Source of the DNA: Candidatus Sulfopaludibacter sp. SbA3 | Lineage (GTDB): Bacteria > Acidobacteriota > Terriglobia > Bryobacterales > Bryobacteraceae | NCBI GenBank assembly: GCA_945890485.1 | Contig: CAMDCN010000024.1 | Span: forward strand, 22,723-86,722 | DNA length: 64,000 nt | Direction: 5' to 3' | Shown here: positions 35,054-44,549 of the stretch, piece by piece | Layout of the letters: each line of letters opens with the position of its first letter | How positions within the stretch are numbered: position 1 is the stretch's first letter | Position numbers and translations under genes: made by a program | Notes under the pieces: model-generated | What the model saw: only the letters and a program-made list of their open reading frames with translations | Told to the model about the DNA's origin: nothing | Databases searched by the model: none

Positions 35054-35757
35054 CGGGTTTCGACGGCGGCGCGGAGGGCCCGCGCTTCGGCGAGGAGCTC
35101 GTGGGCGGATTGTTCGGCGGTGGTCTCCGGCGGTTCGTCGCGGTCGCCGAGGCCGGCGTCGCGATACTTCTTCAGGCGGTCGACGATGAGGTCGCGGATG
35201 GCTTCGGCGTTATCGACGCCGCTGAAGCGTGCGACGTGGCCGCCGGTGGCTCCGGTTTCCTTGCTGCTCGCGCCGCCGGCGCTGCTGACTTCGAGATCGG
35301 CGAGGCCCAGGGCTCCTTGCAGCGGCCCGGCGGTGATCCGCAGGTCCTGAATGTTGGCGAAGGTCATGGTGGTTTCGGCAACGCTCCAGATGCCGGAGCG
35401 GATGCGCAGGCTGCGGTCCGTGACGATGTACCAGCGGAGTTCATAGTCCAGTCGCTGCGCGTGATAGCTAATCACCAGCGCAACCAGGTACACAAGGAGC
35501 AATATAGCTTCGGCGCCTAAGAGAAGGGACTCGACGGAAGCGGGGACTGGCTTTTTCCGCACCAGCAGGGGCAGTATCGGAAGGAGGATGAGCAGCAGGA
35601 GGCCGGCCTGCGCCAGCGCCCAGGCGAGCACCCGCCATCGCCAGTAGTTGCGGCCCGCACGGAAGACGAGCACTGAGCCGGCGGAGCCGTCGGGCGGGGC
35701 TGGCTCAGGCGGAACGCGCAACCATCGCAGGAGTTGCCGCTGGATCGCGCTAACCAC
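35032..35757 (-). CDS. Bacterial PH-domain (bPH2) membrane protein
   Basis: A 241-residue protein with two membrane segments at about residues 40-66 and 80-105 (WRVLAWALAQAGLLLLILLPILPLL and LLLGAEAILLLVYLVALVISY) followed by a bPH_2/YdbS-type domain: LRWYIVTDRSLRIRSGIWSVAETTMTFANIQDLRITAGPLQGALGLADLEV. The C-terminal tail is charged. The function of such PH-domain membrane proteins is uncertain. It overlaps its upstream neighbour, another bPH2 protein, by 8 bp, so the two probably form a complex like the YdbS/YdbT pair. Confidence 0.85.
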   Translation of the reverse strand: MVSAIQRQLLRWLRVPPEPAPPDGSAGSVLVFRAGRNYWRWRVLAWALAQAGLLLLILLPILPLLVRKKPVPASVESLLLGAEAILLLVYLVALVISYHAQRLDYELRWYIVTDRSLRIRSGIWSVAETTMTFANIQDLRITAGPLQGALGLADLEVSSAGGASSKETGATGGHVARFSGVDNAEAIRDLIVDRLKKYRDAGLGDRDEPPETTAEQSAHELLAEARALRAAVETRYPKTSS

Positions 35758-36253
35758 GGGGGCTCCCCTGCTCCATTGTCATCCGGATGGCCCGCATTTC
35801 ACTGGCGACTTCCTGCAGGATGGACGCGAGATCGGAGCCGGACTTCGGCCCGGCGCTCGTGGCTCCGCGCATTTGGGAATAGAGGAAATCGCGCATGCCG
35901 TCGGCGTCGGGAATTCCTTCGAGGGTCATCTCAGAATCGCTGGAGCCGCTGGCGGTTTGGATTTCGATCCGTGCGAGTCCGAGCCAGCGTTCGATGGCGT
36001 TTGAGCGCAGATGGATGTCCTGAATTCGCGCGTAGTTGAGTACGACCTCGTTGCGGAAGAGAATGCCCCAGCTCATCCGGATGCCTTGCTCGCTGAACTC
36101 ATAGCGCATTGTGTGATACCGGAAATAGAGGACGGCCATGGTGATGGGAAAGGCGAACAACGTGGCGAGAGCCCGCAGGACGTAGTAAGTGAACAGCTTC
36201 TCGTTAGGGCGGGTGATCGAGGCAATCGCGAAAGGGATCGCAGGCATTTCCAC
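35750..36253 (-). CDS. Bacterial PH-domain (bPH2) protein, partner
   Basis: A 167-residue protein with one or two hydrophobic helices near the N-terminus (LFTYYVLRALATLFAFPITMAVLYF) and the PH-like segment RYEFSEQGIRMSWGILFRNEVVLNYARIQDIHLRSNAIERWLGLARIEIQTASG. It shares the domain but not the size of the following protein; together they look like two parts of a split or duplicated system. Both end in a similar helical region (EGIPDADGMRDFLYSQMRG versus DNAEAIRDLIVDRLKKY). Confidence 0.83.
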   Translation of the reverse strand: MEMPAIPFAIASITRPNEKLFTYYVLRALATLFAFPITMAVLYFRYHTMRYEFSEQGIRMSWGILFRNEVVLNYARIQDIHLRSNAIERWLGLARIEIQTASGSSDSEMTLEGIPDADGMRDFLYSQMRGATSAGPKSGSDLASILQEVASEMRAIRMTMEQGSPRG

Positions 36254-36404
36254 ATTCTGGCACCAAACTGGGTCAGGACAGATTCGATACCATAGAAGCT
36301 AGCGCTGAAACCCCATCTCCCGGCGTTCCGCCCGGATGGTTTCCTGCATGCTCCTTTCGTACAGGCAGCCCACAGCGCACCCACTTTCATTGGATCGAAC
36401 AACC

Positions 36405-38270
36405 ATGGCACAACGCGAATTCCAAACTGAAGTCAGCCAACTGCTGCAGCTGATTATTCACTCTCTCTACTCGCATCAGGAGATCTTTCTCCGGGAGTTA
36501 GTTTCGAACGCTTCCGACGCGCTCGACAAGTTGAAGTACTTGTCGCTCACCGAAGAGCCGTATAAGTCGCTGCCCTTCGACCCCCGCATCGACCTGGAAC
36601 TGGACGAGGCGGCGGGAACACTGAGCATCGCCGATACCGGCATCGGAATGAACGACGAGGATCTGGTCTCGCATCTGGGCACCATCGCCCGGTCAGGCAC
36701 GAAGAACTTCCTGGCGAACCTTTCGGGCGACGCGAAGAAGGATTCGAACCTGATCGGCCAGTTCGGCGTGGGCTTCTACAGCGCCTTCATCGTCGCCGAT
36801 AAGGTGGAGGTGATTTCGCGGAAAGCCGGCGAAGAGACGGCTTGGCGCTGGACGAGCGATGGCAAATCCGGCTACGAGTTGGAGCCTGCCGAGCGGGAGA
36901 AGTCCGGCACGACAGTGGTCCTGCACTTCCACGAAGAGGGCAAGGAGTACGCCAATAGCTATAAATTGCGCGAGATCGTGAAGAAGTATTCGAACCATAT
37001 TGCCTTCCCGATTTTCCTGACGGCGGAAGAGAACGAGTGGGACGAGACCGAGAAGAAGTCCGTGAAGAAACGGACGACCAAGCAGGTGAACGCGGCCAGC
37101 GCTTTGTGGAAGCGGTCGAAGTCCGAGTTGAAGGATGAGGACTACAAAGAACTGTACAAGTCCATTTCCGGCGATTGGGAAGACCCGCTGTTCTGGTTCC
37201 ACACCAAGGCCGAAGGGACGATGGAGTACACGACGCTGTTCTACATCCCGTCGAAGGCTCCGTTCGATCTCTACCAGGCAGACTATCGGCCCGGAGTGAA
37301 ACTGTATGTCCGGCGCGTCTTCATCATGGACGATTCGAAGGAGCTGCTGCCGACGTACCTGCGTTTCGTGCGCGGCATCATCGATAGCGAAGACCTGCCG
37401 CTGAACGTGAGCCGCGAGATCCTGCAGCAGAATCGTGTGCTGACGGCGATTCGCACGGCCAGCGTGAAGAAGATTCTGTCGGAGCTGAAGTCGCTGGCGG
37501 CGGAGAACCCCGAACAGTATGTGAAGTTCATCGAAGAGTTCAATCGGCCGCTGAAGGAAGGCCTCTACAGCGATCATGCGAACGAAGAGGCGCTGCTCGA
37601 TCTGATCCGCGTAAAGACGACGACGAGTGAATCGTGGACCAGTTTCGCTGAAGTGAAGGGGCGGATGAAGGAAGGCCAGAAGGGGATCTACTTCATCACG
37701 GGCCAGAATGCGGCGCAGTTGCGGAATTCGCCGCTGCTCGAAATCTACAAGAAGAAGGACATCGAGGTCGTCATCCTGTCGGATGAGATTGACGAGTTCG
37801 TCTTCTCGCGGATCGAGAAGTATCAGGACGTAGACCTCAAGTCGGTGAACAAGGCCTCTTCGGGCGACGACCTGAAAGACGAGACGACGGAAGAGAAGCG
37901 GGAAGTCTTGACGCCACTGCTCGAGAAGCTGAAGAAGGTTCTTGGCGAGAAGGTGAAGGACGTACGGCAATCGGCGCGGCTGGCCGACAGCCCCTCCTGC
38001 ATCGTTTCCGATGAGGAGGAGCCGTCGCTGCAAATGCGGCAGATGCTCCGGGCGATGGGCCAGAAGGAGATGCCGGAGGGCAAGCCGATTCTCGAAATCA
38101 ACCCTGACCATGACATCGTGAAGAAGCTGCTCGCAGCGACGGACGATTCGTTGGTGGACGATGCGGCGTTTCTGCTGCTGGATCAGGCGCTGCTCGTTGA
38201 AGGGATTGCGCTCGAGGATCCGGGCTTGTTCGTGCAGCGGTTGAACCGGGTGCTGACCCGCGCGGTGTAG
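36405..38270 (+). CDS. htpG: Chaperone HtpG (Hsp90)
   Basis: ATG 36405 gives MAQREFQTEVSQLLQLIIHSLYSHQEIFLRELVSNASDALDKLKYL, the typical HtpG entry, and a 621-residue protein of normal family length. ATP-binding GHKL motifs are SNASDALDKL, IADTGIGMND and GQFGVGFYSAFIVADKV, and the middle domain has VRRVFIMDD and EDLPLNVSREILQQN. It is the cytosolic ATP-dependent chaperone. The 151-bp upstream region shared with the divergent PH-domain gene contains no CIRCE element that I can find. Confidence 0.96.
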   Translation: MAQREFQTEVSQLLQLIIHSLYSHQEIFLRELVSNASDALDKLKYLSLTEEPYKSLPFDPRIDLELDEAAGTLSIADTGIGMNDEDLVSHLGTIARSGTKNFLANLSGDAKKDSNLIGQFGVGFYSAFIVADKVEVISRKAGEETAWRWTSDGKSGYELEPAEREKSGTTVVLHFHEEGKEYANSYKLREIVKKYSNHIAFPIFLTAEENEWDETEKKSVKKRTTKQVNAASALWKRSKSELKDEDYKELYKSISGDWEDPLFWFHTKAEGTMEYTTLFYIPSKAPFDLYQADYRPGVKLYVRRVFIMDDSKELLPTYLRFVRGIIDSEDLPLNVSREILQQNRVLTAIRTASVKKILSELKSLAAENPEQYVKFIEEFNRPLKEGLYSDHANEEALLDLIRVKTTTSESWTSFAEVKGRMKEGQKGIYFITGQNAAQLRNSPLLEIYKKKDIEVVILSDEIDEFVFSRIEKYQDVDLKSVNKASSGDDLKDETTEEKREVLTPLLEKLKKVLGEKVKDVRQSARLADSPSCIVSDEEEPSLQMRQMLRAMGQKEMPEGKPILEINPDHDIVKKLLAATDDSLVDDAAFLLLDQALLVEGIALEDPGLFVQRLNRVLTRAV

Positions 38271-38279
38271 GCTGGCGGG

Positions 38280-38313
38280 GCGGACAAGTTCAGCGTTGCT
38301 TGAACTTGTCCGC
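38280..38313. terminator. Convergent 13-bp hairpin between htpG and coiled-coil gene
   Basis: A 13-bp perfect inverted repeat, 38280-38292 (GCGGACAAGTTCA) and 38301-38313, encloses an 8-base loop ten bases after the htpG stop. No T-tract follows on either strand. The repeat also encodes the last codons of the convergent coiled-coil gene (DKFKQR and stop), so it serves coding and probably termination or mRNA-end stabilisation at once. Confidence 0.55.
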
Positions 38314-38595
38314 TGCTTCGCGGAAGGCGACCGTGAGAGAATCCCAAGCCGATTCGAGGCCGCCGTGGATGGAGTCCCAGGCATCTTCGCTGGTGTCGGC
38401 GAGTTCGGCCAGTTTTACTTTTCCTGCGGCGAGCTTGGTTTCGAGCGTGATCAGTTGGAGGTCGAGTTCGAGGCGGGCTTCTGCGGTGGTTTCGGCGGCC
38501 ATGGCTTTTAGCTTGGCGAGGTCGATGCCCCATTCTTCCAACTGGGCTTGCAGCGTTTCCTGATACTGCTGTCTGTCGCTCTTTTCAATATCCAT
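38290..38595 (-). CDS. Small coiled-coil protein
   Basis: ATG at 38595 gives 101 residues, almost entirely helical: DRQQYQETLQAQLEEWGIDLAKLKAMAAETTAEARLELDLQLITLETKLAAGKVKLAEL, with heptad-like leucines, followed by DSIHGGLESAWDSLTVAFREAADKFKQR, which resembles amphipathic C-termini of small stress-related coiled-coil proteins. No signal peptide or membrane segment. It is 20 bp downstream of the TPR gene and could be its last operon member. The function is unknown; longer upstream starts are rejected as they overlap the TPR gene. Confidence 0.72.
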   Translation of the reverse strand: MDIEKSDRQQYQETLQAQLEEWGIDLAKLKAMAAETTAEARLELDLQLITLETKLAAGKVKLAELADTSEDAWDSIHGGLESAWDSLTVAFREAADKFKQR

Positions 38596-38615
38596 AACCC
38601 TACTGTTGCACTTCT

Positions 38616-41042
38616 TCAGCGAGGCAACCCACGGGCGCGGAGCATTTCGAGGGCGCGGACGATCTCGATATCGCCGGGCTTCCATTCGCGGGCTCGGCGG
38701 AGGGAGGCTTCGGCATTCTCGAAATCGCCGGAGCGGGCTTGGGTGAGGCCGAGGTTTTTGTAGAGATCGGCACGGGCGCGGCAGTCTCCGCAGAGGGTGA
38801 TGGCTTCGTTTAGCCGTTCGAGGGCCCGGGGCCAATCGCGGGACTGGGCGGCGCTAAGGCCGAAGTTCGCCATGGCTTCGGCCTGCTCGGCGACTTGGCG
38901 GGATTGCTGGAGGCTGGCGAGTTTCTGGCGATACTCCGCGGCCCGCTCCGGGCTAGTGGGTTGGAGCAGCCGCGAGAGCGCATACAGCGCCTCATGATGT
39001 TCTGCGTTTAGCCGCAGCAGCTTCTCCCAGGCCTGCGCGGCGCGGGGCCGGTCTCCCGACTGGACGCAGGATTGGCCGAGGAGGAAGAGAGCATCCTGGT
39101 CGTTGGGTTGGCGGCCGAGGAGACGATCGAGGAGGGCGATAGCCTCTTTCGGACGTTCGAGGTGCTTATGCGCGAAGGCGAGAAGATAGGTTGCCGGATC
39201 GGACTGCGGATCCAGTTTCAAGGCGAGTTCCAAGTGGGTCTGAGCCGCTTCGTATTCGCGGAGATCAAAGAGAGCGCGGCCGAGGTTGTACTGCGCAGCG
39301 GCGCTTTGCGGGGCGAGCCGGACCGCCTCGGCGAACGAACTGCGCGCGGCACTCAAATCGAACTGATCGGCGCGGGCGATGCCGAGATTCAGATGCGCTT
39401 CGGCGGACTGGGGCTCCAACTGCACCACCTTCGCAAAGAGGGCCAGTGCCTCCTTCCAACGGTTCAAGCGGGCGGCTACCATGCCCAGGGAGCTGAGCAC
39501 GCGAGGGTTGCCGGGCAGCAGACGTTGCGCCTGGGCGATGTCGCGAAAAGCCTCGGCGAAGCGCTGCTGGCTGGCGCGCATCAGCCCGAGGTTGAGAAAA
39601 GCGAACCCGGAAGTGGGGTCGAGTTCGGTGCTGCTGCGGAAGTGCTGTTCGGCCTCGGCAAAGCGGGACTGGCGGCCCAGCAGCACGCCGAGGTCCATGT
39701 GGCCTTCGGCAAACTGCGGATCGAGATCGACAGCTTTGCGGAAGCTGGCCTCGGCACGGGCCCAGTCGCTGGCGTCGAACCAGTAGCGGCCTAGGCGGTG
39801 GTGGGCGGCGGCGAAGCGTGGATCGAGCGCCAGGGCCTGTTCGAGTGACCTCCGCTCGGCCGGACGATCGTTCAACCGGGCATGAGCCAAGGCGATATTG
39901 AAGTGGGTCTTCGGGTTTTTGGGATCGAGCCGTAGAGACTCCTGGTAGGTGGCGAGAGCGCGGCGGGAATCTCCGGTGAGCAGTTCGCCGCTGGCCCGGT
40001 CCGCCAAGGTACCGGCGACCGCGGCATTGGCGCTTTTGGCTTTCTGTTCCTGGACTACCTTGAGTTCTGCTGATGCCAAGCCGGGTTCATTGAGTTGCCG
40101 GAGGGCGGCAGCCAACTGGAAGCGAACTTCCGAGGACTCCGGATTCAAGGCCTTCGCCTTTTCGAGAACCGTTCGCGCTTCGGCGGCTTTGCGCTGGCGC
40201 AGGAGGACCAGACCGAGTTGGTAGTTGGCGTCCGGGTGTTGCGGGGTGGCGGCGATCGCCCGCCGGAACGACGCCTCGGCATCGGGGAATCGATCGAGCC
40301 CACGGAGGGCGAGCCCGGAGAGATAGGCCGGCTCAAAGGGATCCGGACCACGATACGCCTGGAGTTCGACGAGGGCACGATCATAACTGCGATGGGCGAC
40401 GAGGGCCTTGGCCAGGGAGAGGCGGGCGTCGAAGTTGCTGGGGCTCTTCCGCAGCACCCGGTCAAACGAGGCGATGGCCTCTTCGTAGCGCTGCTGCCGG
40501 GCCATGGCCTGCCCCAGATGGAAGTCCACCTGTTCGACTCCCGGATGAGCTTGCCGGGCGCGTTCGAGAATCTGCACGGCCTGCGCGGATTTTCCAGTTT
40601 CTCCGTAGGCGTAGCCGAGGGCGAGGTAGTGTCCCAACTCGCGCGGTTCGAGCGCCAGCGCCTGTTCGAGGTATGGGATTGCGGCGGCCAACTTGGCTTC
40701 GAGAATTAACGCACGGGCCATACCGCGTAACGCTCGCGGATCCTTCGGCTGAGCGGTGAGCACGGCCCGGAACTGCTCCTGTGCCGCGGGTAGGTGGTTC
40801 TTCTCGATCAGTAACTCGCCCAGAGCCAGGCGCGCGGGCCGGTTCGCCGGGTCGAGGCGGATCGCTTCGCGGTAGGCCGGTGTAGCACAGTCCGGTTGTT
40901 GGCGAGAAAGGAAAAACCCGCCGAGAGCGTTGAACGTGCTCGCGGCGGGCTTGGTCCTTCGTTGCTGCTCCAGTTCGGCAGGTCCCTGGCAAACGCTTTG
41001 CGCGAAGGCGGAGGAGGCCAGTAGGAACAGGCAGAAGCGCAT
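38616..41042 (-). CDS. Exported TPR-repeat protein (808 aa)
   Basis: After a signal peptide (MRFCLFLLASSAFAQS) the protein is a long array of about twenty tetratricopeptide repeats, e.g. AIRLDPANRPARLALGELLIEKNHLPAA, ALDPRFAAAHHRLGRYWFDASDWARAEASFRKAVDLDPQ and QLEPQSAEAHLNLGIARADQFDLSAA. TPR superhelices bind protein partners; there is no enzymatic domain. Its ATG lies within the TGA stop of the TonB-receptor gene (TGATG), so the two proteins are made together and the TPR protein may act as periplasmic partner of the receptor. Confidence 0.9.
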   Translation of the reverse strand: MRFCLFLLASSAFAQSVCQGPAELEQQRRTKPAASTFNALGGFFLSRQQPDCATPAYREAIRLDPANRPARLALGELLIEKNHLPAAQEQFRAVLTAQPKDPRALRGMARALILEAKLAAAIPYLEQALALEPRELGHYLALGYAYGETGKSAQAVQILERARQAHPGVEQVDFHLGQAMARQQRYEEAIASFDRVLRKSPSNFDARLSLAKALVAHRSYDRALVELQAYRGPDPFEPAYLSGLALRGLDRFPDAEASFRRAIAATPQHPDANYQLGLVLLRQRKAAEARTVLEKAKALNPESSEVRFQLAAALRQLNEPGLASAELKVVQEQKAKSANAAVAGTLADRASGELLTGDSRRALATYQESLRLDPKNPKTHFNIALAHARLNDRPAERRSLEQALALDPRFAAAHHRLGRYWFDASDWARAEASFRKAVDLDPQFAEGHMDLGVLLGRQSRFAEAEQHFRSSTELDPTSGFAFLNLGLMRASQQRFAEAFRDIAQAQRLLPGNPRVLSSLGMVAARLNRWKEALALFAKVVQLEPQSAEAHLNLGIARADQFDLSAARSSFAEAVRLAPQSAAAQYNLGRALFDLREYEAAQTHLELALKLDPQSDPATYLLAFAHKHLERPKEAIALLDRLLGRQPNDQDALFLLGQSCVQSGDRPRAAQAWEKLLRLNAEHHEALYALSRLLQPTSPERAAEYRQKLASLQQSRQVAEQAEAMANFGLSAAQSRDWPRALERLNEAITLCGDCRARADLYKNLGLTQARSGDFENAEASLRRAREWKPGDIEIVRALEMLRARGLPR

Positions 41043-44000
41043 CAGAATACGAATCTACCACCCAGTTGGAGCTGGCGCGGCTGGTTGGCCGTGCCGGTCA
41101 CGCGTCCGAAGAGTGCCGCGTTCGATAGGTTCGCATTCGGGGACGCGTAAACAGGGTGGTTGAACATATTGAACCCTTCTACGCGGAACTCGAACCGGCG
41201 GCCTTCGCCGAGGAAGGGCAGAGCGAATTCGCGGAACAGCGAGAGATCGAAGTTCTCCCAGCCGTCAGAGCGCATACGGAAGCGGCCCGAGTTCCCAAAA
41301 GTGAAGGGCGCAGGGGCGGCGACTTTGGCGGTGTCGAACCACTGGCCGGTGGTCGGGTTTTCGAGTTCGGGGTTGCCCAAGAAGTTGAGACGCAGATAGT
41401 TGGAGTTGCCGGTATTGGCCAAGTCTCCATTGATCTGCAGGTTGTAGGGCTGGCCGGAACTGAGCCGGATGATCCCGTTGACCCGCCAGCCGCCAAGGAT
41501 GTAGTCGGCTGCGCCGCTGCCGGTCTGGAACCGTTTCCCGCGGCCGAAGGGAACATCATAGACGAAGTTCATGGTCGCCACGTGGGTGAGGTCGAAGCCG
41601 GAAACGCTGCGATCGTTGTTGAACTTGTAGGGATTCTGAATCGAGCAACCCTCGACGCCATACCAGCCGGAGCAACCGATGTCGATGGCTTTCGAATAGG
41701 TGTAGTTGATCATGTACGCGAAGCCGTTCTTGAACTTCTTGTCGAGGAGGAGCTGGAGGCTCTGATAGTTGCCGCGGCCCCAACTGCGATCGTAGTAGGT
41801 GGGGCGGATGTACGGAAACGGAGCCCGTTCCCGGAAGTCGCCCGGACCGGGGGTGGTGGCGACATTATAGAACCCACCGATATCGAGCCTGCGGGATCCG
41901 GATCCGACGTAGTTGACGGTGACGATCGTATCCGAGCTGATCTGGTGCTGGATACCGAAGTTCCACTGCAGGGAGTAGGGATTCTTCGCGCGGGGGTCCA
42001 TGTACCACTGCACCTGATTGAAGGGAGTGGCCTGCGGCAAGGCGCCGGACGGGAACGGGTTGCGTCCACTGAATGTCGGCGTGGTCTGGGTGGCGGTGGG
42101 GTTATTCAGATTCTCCTGCAATTGCTCGCCGACGCTCGGCCATTGCGCCGAGTAGTTCTGCGCAGTCTGGACGACGGCGGCATAGTTGTCGAAGAAGATA
42201 CCGAAGGAGGAGCGGATGGCGGTGCGTTGGCCAAGGCGGTAAGCCAAGCCGACGCGGGGCTGCCAGTTGTCATTCACGTTGTGATAGAGCTTGCCGCGCG
42301 GATCGATCTCCACATTGGCCGGCAGAACGCCGCCGGGGACGCAGGGCGCCGCCTTGAGCTCTTCGCAGGAGCCCGGCTGCTTCTGAATGATGTAGACGCC
42401 GCGTTGCAGGTCGTAGCCGCCGGTGAAGATGTTCTCGTTACCTTCCTGGCCGAGCGGCGGGATGAAGGTCTTGTCGTACCGGAAGCCGAGGTTGACCGTG
42501 AGATTCTGCGAGAACTTCCATTGATCCTGGAAGTAGAAGGCCATGTGGCCCCCGCGGCGAACCGTGGTGGACCGGTTCCGGAAACCGGCGGCATCCGGAA
42601 CGTCCAACAGGAAGCTGGCCAACTGGCTGCCCGTCGTTCCCGGGGTGAGCGGATTCGCCGTTTGCAGCGGACGGTAGGTCGCGCTGGCGTTCCGGGGCGA
42701 ACCCAGGAAGTCCATGTTGTTCCACTCTGCGCCCATCTTCATCTGGTGGCTACCCTTGATCTTGGTGAGCGAACCCTTATACTGCCAGACATCGGAAGGC
42801 CGATTGAAGGAGACGCCTTCGGCGCCACCGACCCATCCATCGATGTTCAAGGCCGGAACGAGAGTCTGACCGTCGAGGAAGCTACAGCAGAAAGCCGGAT
42901 TGTAGCCCACGTCGCGAATGAAGTTGGCCGGCAGGCTGCGGAAGCGGGTACCGCTGTTGTCTACGTTTTCCAGGCGGCCGAACTGCGCCTGCAGCACCGT
43001 GGACGGGCTGAAGGTATGCACCCAGCTTGTGCCGATATTGATGGCGTTGAACTCGCGGAAGCTGGCCAGCAGGGGACGGCCACCGGACGAGGTCTGGTCG
43101 AGCATGGATTGGCTGATGCGGAAGAAGACGTTGTCTCTCGGCCCGAGGACGCGATCAACGCGAATGGAATACTCTTCCTGATCCTGGCTGAAAGGTGAAG
43201 GGTCGATGGCATTGCGGTCGGCCGTGATGGGCGCGCCACCTACGGGGAAGGTCTCCCGAGCGTAGAGGAGGTTACCGGCGCTGATGCGACTGGTGGGGAT
43301 CCTGTTGCCGGGGAAGGGATCCCGGACATAACCAAGGCCATTGGGATTGGCGCGCGTGCTGAAAGGATCGAAGATCTGGCGGGCTTCATCGCTGAGGTCG
43401 CCGGCGAGATTGGCCGCGGTGGGCACCCGGAAAAGGGTATTGTTCGCTCGACGGAAGCGCCATCCCTGATAGGAGCCGTGGATGAATGTGGTGTTCTTGC
43501 CGTTGAAGAGTTTGGGGATGACCACAGGAGCGCCGACGGCGAAACCGAACTGATTCTGGCGGAAGGGCGTGACCTCGGGAAGGAAAGTATTGCGAGCGTC
43601 GAACTCACTGTTGCGGACGTATTCCCAGGCCGAGCCGTGAAGCTGGTTGGTTCCGCTCTGCGTGGCCACGTTGATCACGCCGCCAAGCACGCCACCGAAC
43701 TCCGCCTGATCGTTGTGCGACTGAACCTTGAATTCGGCTATGGCGTCGACGATGGGATTGACGGCGGGGGTGGAGAGCATCAGTCCTTGATTGGTGATGC
43801 CGTCGAGCGTCCAGAAGTTAGAGCGATTGGTCTGGCCGTTGATGGCCGGGAAGATGAACGCGCCAATACCGGGGTGGGCGAAGCCAGAACCGGTGTTCTG
43901 TGAGACGCTGACGGGCGCCACGCCAGGGGTGAGCGAGAGCAACTGCGTGAAGTTCCTTCCGTTCAAAGGTAGATCAACCACTTGTTGCCGGGAGACGACG

Positions 44001-44401
44001 GCGCCGATTTCCGAGGTCGATGCCTGCACTTCGGCCCCAACCGCTTCGACGTTTACTGACTGCTCGACGGAGCCGACTTCCATGACGACGTCGATGGTGG
44101 CCGTCTGGTTCACCGACAGGGCGAATTGGCTGAGGCGGTTGGTTCGAAAACCTTCCTTCGAAATCTGGAGGGTGTACTGGCCGGGCTGGATATTGAGAAA
44201 TGCGTAGTAGCCGGCCTCGTTGGTTTGGGTCTTCGACTCGACCGCGGTCGCGGGATTCCGCAGCACCAGTTCCGCAGCGGGAATGACGCTTCCGGAGGAG
44301 TCACGGAGCGTACCGTTAATGGTGGCACTGGACGCTTGCGGGAACGCCGAAGCCGCCAAGAGAATCCCCAGGATGAAAACTTGCATTGTGCCTTTCAACA
44401 T
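41042..44401 (-). CDS. Oar-like TonB-dependent receptor with carboxypeptidase-regulatory domain
   Basis: ATG 44401 is set by GGGAGG seven bases upstream and gives 1,119 residues. After the signal peptide (MLKGTMQVFILGILLAASAFPQ) comes a carboxypeptidase regulatory-like domain (ATINGTLRDSSGSVIPAAELVLRNPAT...NEAGYYAFLNIQPGQYTLQISKEGF), then a plug with VVDLPLNGRNFTQLLSLTPGV, and a barrel ending in the terminal aromatic GGRFVF typical of BAM substrates. Such Oar/CirA-like receptors are abundant in Acidobacteria and import or bind large organic ligands; the ligand is unknown. It is first in a receptor-TPR-coiled-coil operon and has a good promoter. Confidence 0.93.
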   Translation of the reverse strand: MLKGTMQVFILGILLAASAFPQASSATINGTLRDSSGSVIPAAELVLRNPATAVESKTQTNEAGYYAFLNIQPGQYTLQISKEGFRTNRLSQFALSVNQTATIDVVMEVGSVEQSVNVEAVGAEVQASTSEIGAVVSRQQVVDLPLNGRNFTQLLSLTPGVAPVSVSQNTGSGFAHPGIGAFIFPAINGQTNRSNFWTLDGITNQGLMLSTPAVNPIVDAIAEFKVQSHNDQAEFGGVLGGVINVATQSGTNQLHGSAWEYVRNSEFDARNTFLPEVTPFRQNQFGFAVGAPVVIPKLFNGKNTTFIHGSYQGWRFRRANNTLFRVPTAANLAGDLSDEARQIFDPFSTRANPNGLGYVRDPFPGNRIPTSRISAGNLLYARETFPVGGAPITADRNAIDPSPFSQDQEEYSIRVDRVLGPRDNVFFRISQSMLDQTSSGGRPLLASFREFNAINIGTSWVHTFSPSTVLQAQFGRLENVDNSGTRFRSLPANFIRDVGYNPAFCCSFLDGQTLVPALNIDGWVGGAEGVSFNRPSDVWQYKGSLTKIKGSHQMKMGAEWNNMDFLGSPRNASATYRPLQTANPLTPGTTGSQLASFLLDVPDAAGFRNRSTTVRRGGHMAFYFQDQWKFSQNLTVNLGFRYDKTFIPPLGQEGNENIFTGGYDLQRGVYIIQKQPGSCEELKAAPCVPGGVLPANVEIDPRGKLYHNVNDNWQPRVGLAYRLGQRTAIRSSFGIFFDNYAAVVQTAQNYSAQWPSVGEQLQENLNNPTATQTTPTFSGRNPFPSGALPQATPFNQVQWYMDPRAKNPYSLQWNFGIQHQISSDTIVTVNYVGSGSRRLDIGGFYNVATTPGPGDFRERAPFPYIRPTYYDRSWGRGNYQSLQLLLDKKFKNGFAYMINYTYSKAIDIGCSGWYGVEGCSIQNPYKFNNDRSVSGFDLTHVATMNFVYDVPFGRGKRFQTGSGAADYILGGWRVNGIIRLSSGQPYNLQINGDLANTGNSNYLRLNFLGNPELENPTTGQWFDTAKVAAPAPFTFGNSGRFRMRSDGWENFDLSLFREFALPFLGEGRRFEFRVEGFNMFNHPVYASPNANLSNAALFGRVTGTANQPRQLQLGGRFVF

Positions 44402-44480
44402 CGCCGAACCTCCCGACCTGCTGGTGTGGTGTGCTTGTTGAGCGGCGCATAAAAATGAACCGCTCCAAATCGCAGGGGTG

Positions 44481-44509
44481 ATTATACAGAAAGTTTCGGC
44501 CGGTGCCAA
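44481..44509 (-). promoter_or_regulatory. Sigma70-type promoter of the TonB-receptor gene
   Basis: On the minus strand TTGGCA (44504-44509) is followed after exactly 17 bp by a consensus TATAAT (44481-44486). It lies ~80 bp upstream of the receptor start at 44401, leaving a 5' untranslated region of about 70 bases. It sits in the 148-bp gap shared with the divergent octahaem cytochrome gene. Confidence 0.7.
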
Positions 44510-44549
44510 TCGTATGAAATAGTAGACCCAGGAGTTTGAGATTGGCGGC

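Noticed and set aside
36250..36285. Sigma54-like promoter (TGGCAC) before htpG
   Set aside because: Only the -24 half matches; the -12 GC element is missing.
36693..38384. A 563-codon open frame antisense to htpG
   Set aside because: Arginine/leucine-rich translation without motifs; a mirror of high-G+C codon use in htpG, which is clearly real.
41156..43198. A 680-codon open frame antisense to the TonB receptor
   Set aside because: Low-complexity E/G/V-rich product, no ribosome site or family features; the receptor has promoter, SD and all domains.
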